A DNA stretch of 64,000 nt. Origin: Daldinia sp. FL1419 (lineage: Eukaryota > Ascomycota > Sordariomycetes > Xylariales > Hypoxylaceae). Position 1 is the first letter of the stretch; each line of letters starts with the position of its first letter. Positions 58,748 through 64,000 of the stretch are shown in pieces. The stretch lies in the NCBI GenBank assembly GCA_025201765.1, contig MU623373.1, positions 1-64,000 on the forward strand, read 5' to 3'. Position numbers and translations under genes: made by a program. The notes under the pieces are model-generated. The model searched no databases. It had not been told where the DNA came from and was given only the letters and a program-made list of their open reading frames with translations.

Positions 58748-59368
58748 TTACGAAGGGATGATCAATCGAGGTGGTTGCGGTCCCCGGCTCGGAGACGGCG
58801 TTCGGGGCGTCGACGGAACGGCTAATTGAGGTTGCGGTAGAAGGGCCGGATGGACTCCCATCTGCGTGTCTTGAACGCCGGGAACGGGCCCTTGGCCTGC
58901 CTCGAATTCCTTCCAGTTTTCTCCGGGTTCTGTTGGTTCTGTTGGTTCCCTTGGGACCACAGGCTCGGGCTCTCGTTCTCGGTCTTCCTGGTCGAGTTCT
59001 TGAAATTGGTATTCTGTAGACCCCCACACCTGAGAGTTCCGCGACGAGGTTCGACTCGCTAGAGATTTCCTAATCATTGTAGCCCTTTCTATTTCTTCCA
59101 TGGCTTGCCTATCCCTCGACCTCATCTTCCGTTTCTTGAAGCCCTTGCCCAACGGGTCCACCTGGTCCTCTTGTGGGACTTTTTGTCGTTTCCTTGTTAG
59201 GTGCAATGCCAGAAGCACGATCAATGACGCGACGACGAGCACCCCGACGACGATCACAGCTATTAACCAAGGCGCCATCGGATTGCTAGCATCTCTAGTT
59301 TCCGATGCAGCGTTCGTTTGCGCGTTGGGTGCGTCGTTGCCATTGCGGAGACGTAATGGTGGTGCCAT
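58748..59368 (-). CDS. Single-pass membrane protein, unknown function
   Basis: A 206-residue frame from the ATG at 59368 (MAPPLRLRNGN, better context); an upstream in-frame ATG at 59407 would add 13 residues. A short polar N-terminus (Asn/Ala-rich) is followed by one membrane helix at about residues 33-57 (WLIAVIVVGVLVVASLIVLLALHL), then a basic cytosolic stretch (TRKRQ, FKKRKMRSRDRQ) and a Glu/Pro-rich disordered tail. This arrangement predicts a type I or III orientation with the tail in the cytosol. I do not recognise the family. Filamentous fungi have many such small membrane-anchored proteins. It appears unspliced. Confidence 0.65.
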   Translation of the reverse strand: MAPPLRLRNGNDAPNAQTNAASETRDASNPMAPWLIAVIVVGVLVVASLIVLLALHLTRKRQKVPQEDQVDPLGKGFKKRKMRSRDRQAMEEIERATMIRKSLASRTSSRNSQVWGSTEYQFQELDQEDREREPEPVVPREPTEPTEPGENWKEFEAGQGPVPGVQDTQMGVHPALLPQPQLAVPSTPRTPSPSRGPQPPRLIIPS

Positions 59369-60668
59369 TCTGGTGTGGCTACAAAGGCGATTCGGAATGG
59401 CTATCATAAACTCGCAGCAAGGAAGTAAAATCAGATTGCGAGTGGCGAGGTGTGGGCAAGACGGGAAGGCTTTCTTTTTTACTTCCTACGGTGTCCCTTA
59501 GAATACGAGAAGAGCCGAACTGGAGGGACAGGAACCTAGACAGATTCTATTATTGGACCAATCAAGTGATAATCGACATCTGCATACGGTTACACGCTTG
59601 TATGCTGTGCGTCGCCCACCCGTACGGGACGACGGGGTATCTCGGGATCCCTGTAGCATGAGCCGGGGGGCGGAGGGGCGATGCAAACGTTACCCTTAAC
59701 GATCTTTGTATGCCTTAAGACAAACTAATATATCAATCTGGTTGTACGTAGAATACGGTCGATTGCATAAAGTACTCAAGATGCCTGGGTAGGACAAACA
59801 GCTGATTCCCACGGGTTCTCATGGCAGTCTAGGCAAGTCAACATCCGTAGAGAATGCGCTGATCGTAAACTTATTCTGGTGATATTTAGCGCTCGCCTAG
59901 CTACAGGGAAGCCTTGAGGTGGGTAGTATCGGTCGCATTGGTCGCATTTTCGGTCGCAAGCAGTCGAGGCTGAGTGATCCTGCTATTGAGCCAAAGGTAC
60001 ATGTCCCTTAAGGAACATGTGCGATGAAGGCCAAGCAAACCGGGTAGGCATATCTGAATGTCAAAGGCGACGATAGTAGTAGGACGAGGTAATTTCTATT
60101 GGGCTATTTGCGTAGCCTACTTAGGGTATCCTCAACCGAGGGCAACCTTCGTGTTTGATACTACTGTGTAGACCACCATGCTGTTGGTTAATTCGACTGG
60201 TTGCCAGCACAAGGTAATATAAATCGTGGTTATCCTAAGCTTGATCTGGCAAAGAATGCGCCGACATCTTGTTAGGTTGATTCGAGCTAAAGTGGTTTTG
60301 CGTTGCACGACATATGCTCTCACAATCATTACACTGCCCATCTTCCATGTTACAGGGATGCCCGGTTTATTGAGGTAGGGAGGATTAAAAGTTCTGACGA
60401 GAGAAGTCGACCGTGAAGAATGTCGAGTCCTTTCCCAACAACGGCCAACCTTTATTTCATATCGAAGGAAGCTCAGCTTATTATCATTAGGAATAGTAGT
60501 CAGCAAAATAATAATAAGTCGATAAAGATACTAACGAGGAATAAAAAAAGGGGGGGGGGGGGGGGGGTGGGGGGCCCAACAGGTTCGTTTAAAAATTAAA
60601 CAGGGTTAAATAGGTAGTTAAATAAAAAAAAAAAAAAAAAATATTAAATAAAAAAAANNNNNNNNNNG

Positions 60669-60704
<36 letters not shown>

Positions 60705-61071
60705 CCCCCCCCCGCCCCCCCCCCCGGCCCATCAGGTTCGTTTACATAGTACACTGGGTTAAATAGGTAGTTAATTACTAAATACATAAATAAATAGTAA
60801 ATAAATAATCGTATTATTTGGGATGGGATTGTGGGGTAAAAACATCAATTGATCGGGAATATCCGCCGCCGTTTCTTGCTGCTTTCAAGCTTCCATACTT
60901 CCATTTACCAACGTCGACTTACGGCATCCGGACGGATTGTGAATCCAATGCCCCACCGTGAATATCGATTCCTTCGATATATGCCGATCTGTCTTGTCTT
61001 GTTCTTCTGTTCATACTGAGAGGGTCTTGGTCGATACGGGTCAATAACCCCCCCAATTCAAGCCACCCATC
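59369..61071. other. Intergenic with second assembly gap
   Basis: No gene seen. It holds the homopolymer/gap structure at 60550-60780 and the promoter of the CoA-transferase gene. Confidence 0.6.
60550..60780. other. G-run, noisy duplicate flank, 10-N gap and C-run (assembly artefact)
   Basis: G-run 60550-60574, then 60575-60640 (an error-filled copy of 60727-60780: shared ccca.caggttcgttta and gggttaaataggtagtta), A-runs, N gap 60658-60667, C-run 60669-60725, and the clean copy of the flank. This is the mirror image of the arrangement at 31220-31441. Confidence 0.75.
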
Positions 61072-62667
61072 ATGTTCGGTCGTACAGTAGCTCGCGCCAG
61101 TCGCGGCGTGACGTTTCATAGAAATCGTTATTCGGCTGATACGATACGACGGTATTCCGCTGTGACTGACGAACGATCATCTCTTCCTTTGGCGGGTTAT
61201 CGTGTTCTGGACATGACTAGGGTCTTAGCCGGCGTACGTAGTTGAAGGATCCCTTCCCAGCCTCGGCATTGTGCACGGCCACTTACTCCATCCTCTTTTT
61301 TCTACGTAGCCGTATTGTACGCAAATTCTAGGCGACCTTGGGTATAAGTTACACGTCACTGTCTATGACGTAGGAATGTGTTAAGCTAATACACCATCCA
61401 ACACAAAGCGCAGAGGTTATCAAAATTGAACATCCTACGCGCGGAGATGACACGCGCGCTTGGGGGCCGCCTTATGCTAAATATCTAGATGAATCTAACC
61501 AGGATGGTCCGGGCGAGTCCGCATATTTCCTAGGTGTACGTCCTCAAGTTATTTGCCCGATATATGGCAATAAGCACCTGCTTGACTTTTATTAACATAT
61601 TTCCAGGTCAATCGTAACAAGAAATCTCTGGGCCTGTCATTTCAGCACGCCGAGGGTGTAGAGATCCTGCACAAGCTCGCAGAAAAATGTGACATTCTTG
61701 TGGAGAATTATCTCCCCGGAACGCTGAAGAAGTACGGGATGGACTTCGAGACTCTTCATAAGATTAACCCAGGCCTCATCTACGCCTCGATCACAGGATA
61801 CGGCCAGACGGGACCCTACTCTCAGCGTGCTGGATACGATGTCATGGTAGAAGCAGAATTTGGGCTGATGCATATTACTGGTAATAGGGATGGGCCACCA
61901 GTAAAAGTTGGTGTTGCGGTCACCGACTTAACAACGGGACTATACACCAGCAATAGCATTATGGCGGCCTTACTGGCCCGAGCGAAGACCGGCCGAGGCC
62001 AACACATCGACGTCGCCCTGAGCGACTGCCAAACTGCAACACTCGCAAATATTGCCAGTAGTTGTCTCATCAGCGGCAGAAAGGACTCTGGCCGATGGGG
62101 CACGGCTCATCGTAAGTTTAAGAACACATCAATGCAACGATCCTTACTAACGGAGACCCAGCATCGATAGTTCCGTATAAATCATTTAAAACTCGTGATG
62201 GCGACGTCCTATTCGGGGGCGGGAATGACAGGCTATTCGGAATTCTCTGCGATGGTCTTGGCCGGCCAGAATGGAAGACCGATCCAAAGTACAGCATCAA
62301 TTCACAACGGGTGGCAAACCGGGTCGAGCTCGAAACTGAAATCGAGAAGATAAGCGTTCAGAAAACAACACAGGAATGGTTGGAAATATTTGAGGGTAAA
62401 GGAATGCCTTATGCAGCGGTAAACGACGTTCAGGGGGCATTAAACCACGAGCACACCAAAGCGCGAAATATGGTCGTTGAAGTGGAACATGAACAATGCG
62501 GACCTATTAAACTGGTTAACACACCAGTAAAATATAGCGAGAGCCAACCGAGGGTTCGGACCGCGCCACCGACCCTGGGTCAACACACGGACGAAGTTCT
62601 CCAGGGAATTCTTGGGCTAGAAGCTAGTGAGGTTGTCACGTTGAGAGAAAAGGGGGCCGTCAGATAA
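61072..62667 (+). CDS. Mitochondrial class III CoA-transferase (SUGCT-like)
   Basis: Five exons: 61072-61233, 61310-61341, 61409-61535, 61607-62111 and 62162-62667. All introns (76, 67, 71 and 50 nt) are GT-AG with matching phases; total 443 residues. The N-terminus (MFGRTVARASRGVTFHRNRY) is a typical basic mitochondrial presequence. The CaiB/BaiF family core follows: YRVLDMTRVLAG|PYCTQILGDLG|AEVIKIEHP, YFLG|VNRNKKSLGL, DILVENYLPGTLKKYGMDFE, YASITGYGQTGPYSQRAGYD, and HIDVALSDCQTA with the likely catalytic Asp. The C-terminus has GMPYAAVNDVQGAL and a CGPIKLVNTPVKYS block. The closest known type is succinyl-CoA:glutarate CoA-transferase. The exact acyl substrates are inferred only. Confidence 0.92.
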
Positions 62668-63379
62668 AATACGGTAATAAGCAGTACTAAAGACTAAAGT
62701 CCGAAGGAAGCTTGTGAGATGCTAATAGCCGTTGCTGGCAGATATAGGCCAGGTGATTGAGAAAACATGAACAGTACCTAGACAGGCAAACATATATAAG
62801 GGTCGAAGTTTAAGACTAACTGTCTCACAGGTAGTAATAAGGTACAAGTAGGTAGGTAGTTGCATGTACCGTTTCATCCGGGGATAGGTGTACTGAGATA
62901 TACGTACCTACCTAGGTACCTAGGTAGGTAGGCACTCAGCAGTATATAAATAACTCCATGTATTAAAACAGAACGATTCAAGGCTAAAAAAAGTAAATTG
63001 AATAACTTTAAAGTGGTCTGATAATACTGGTCGATGCTGATGACTCTGGGAAGGCACTCTCGGGAAATCATACCATCACGTGAATATCACGTGCGAAACC
63101 TCCACCTGTGAATTTCAATCATTCATCACCAATTCATTGACTCTGCACTTTTTAATTAAAACAGTTTTAAGACTGCATATGAATACTTCTACTTGAAGCC
63201 TTTGAAGGAACTCAATTTATTATCGAGCGACACGTTTTTGCGGTATATGACACACTGCTAACATCACTTTATCCGCCTCAACTATCAACCACTAACGTGC
63301 CGATGCGACGGTGGCGTACGCATCGCATCGGATTCTGTGATATCGGTAATATATATGTGATTAAAACAGGAGATTCATA
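62668..63379. other. Intergenic, no gene seen
   Basis: It contains the longest run of the tacctaggta palindrome in the window (62848-62934) and the promoter of the edge gene. Confidence 0.6.
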
Positions 63380-64000
63380 ATGGATTCTGAAAAGAATAAG
63401 GTTGCCGATGTCGACACTGTCGCAACAACGGCAACAACAACGGCAACAACAACAGCAACGACAACAGCAACATCAACGGCAACGGCAACGGCAACAACAC
63501 CGGCAATACCGACGGTGGCGTCGGCGGCTACCGAAATTATGGTATCTCAACCACCGGAGCCGGTACAGCCAACAGCCCCGAAGCCATCGAGCCCGGCACC
63601 AAGTACTACTAGCTCATCCGGTCGTCCTCCTTACATGCCCCAGTTCTCAGCAACGACGCAGATGATCCTAAAGCGGATAAATTCAAAACCTGGAAGTCTA
63701 TCATCTGCCCTCTCATCTGCATCCTCAACATTCCCTAGGAATAGCATTAGGGATTCTGCTTTCGAGGATACTAAAAGACGTCTTGTTAAAACCATGAATA
63801 CTTCTTTAACCATGCCTATGCCAACCATCACCCCGAAGAATGCCTCCCCTTCTTCAACTGCGAAAAAGCGACCTACCGGCGCTACTATGCGTATGCCCAT
63901 GAATGACGCCTTCCAGCTTAGGACGCCCGCACCGGCCAAGTACGGGTCTGCAGCCAAAGAAACATCTAAGGGACAGAAAACATTAACCCAGAAACCGAAG
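63380..64000 (+). CDS. Thr/Ala-rich protein, unknown function (cut by window edge)
   Basis: An open frame of 207 codons from the ATG at 63380 (MDSEKNKVADVDTVATT) continues past the window end, so it is a partial gene. Residues ~14-45 are a Thr/Ala run encoded by a degenerate ACA/ACG/GCA repeat (about 63420-63500). A Pro/Ser-rich stretch follows, then PPYMPQFSATTQMILKRINSKP, which looks like a conserved helix, and a basic Ser/Pro/Lys-rich tail. No family is recognised. The overall character is that of a disordered nuclear or cytoskeletal protein; that is an impression only. Introns cannot be excluded. Confidence 0.55.
   Translation, partial: MDSEKNKVADVDTVATTATTTATTTATTTATSTATATATTPAIPTVASAATEIMVSQPPEPVQPTAPKPSSPAPSTTSSSGRPPYMPQFSATTQMILKRINSKPGSLSSALSSASSTFPRNSIRDSAFEDTKRRLVKTMNTSLTMPMPTITPKNASPSSTAKKRPTGATMRMPMNDAFQLRTPAPAKYGSAAKETSKGQKTLTQKPK

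Overview
This is a fungal nuclear window. The genes carry short (about 50 to 235 nt) GT-AG introns, and the products are ascomycete-type: a COT-1 NDR kinase, a Tim54, a HeLo-NACHT receptor and a fungal SLATT protein. AT-rich, RIP-like repeat debris sits at the left end. The COT-1 sequence and intergenic style point to filamentous Ascomycota (Pezizomycotina), probably Sordariomycetes; finer placement would be a guess.

Layout. Positions 1-3100 are an AT-rich island of mutated, mutually similar repeats in both orientations. A CorA-like membrane protein gene lies at 4555-5682 (minus), followed by about 10 kb without a convincing gene. From 17.6 to 29.1 kb comes a dense housekeeping block: a PHO80/PCL-type cyclin, a FAM192A/Fyv6 protein, TIM54 (minus), the COT-1 kinase and the SF3a subunit Prp11/SF3A2. 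From 29.5 to 41.3 kb is an accessory-looking stretch: a BTB/POZ protein (minus), an FSH-type serine hydrolase, a two-TM SLATT protein, a HeLo-NACHT NLR-like protein and a small secreted protein of unknown function. From 42.8 to 51 kb housekeeping genes return: an Mpv17/PMP22 family protein, phosphoglycerate kinase, the tiny proteasome subunit Sem1/Dss1 (minus, three short exons) and IML2. A gag-only retroelement fragment lies at 52.1-52.9 kb (minus). It is followed by a D-2-hydroxyacid dehydrogenase, TFIIB, a single-pass membrane protein (minus), a mitochondrial class III CoA-transferase (SUGCT-like, five exons), and a Thr/Ala-rich protein that runs off the right edge.

The genes do not form an operon or an obvious biosynthetic cluster. 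The most suggestive functional pair is the SLATT protein (34033-34836) and the HeLo-NACHT protein (36486-39476). They are consecutive and co-oriented, and both families are linked to membrane-acting cell-death or immunity effectors. Intergenic DNA throughout carries a short palindromic motif built on TACCTAGGTA.

Two 10-N gaps (31318-31327 and 60658-60667) sit between a G-run on the left and a C-run on the right, with noisy duplicate flanks, and look like assembly artefacts. No tRNA, rRNA or CRISPR array was recognised. All domain calls are from reading the translations; no search was run.
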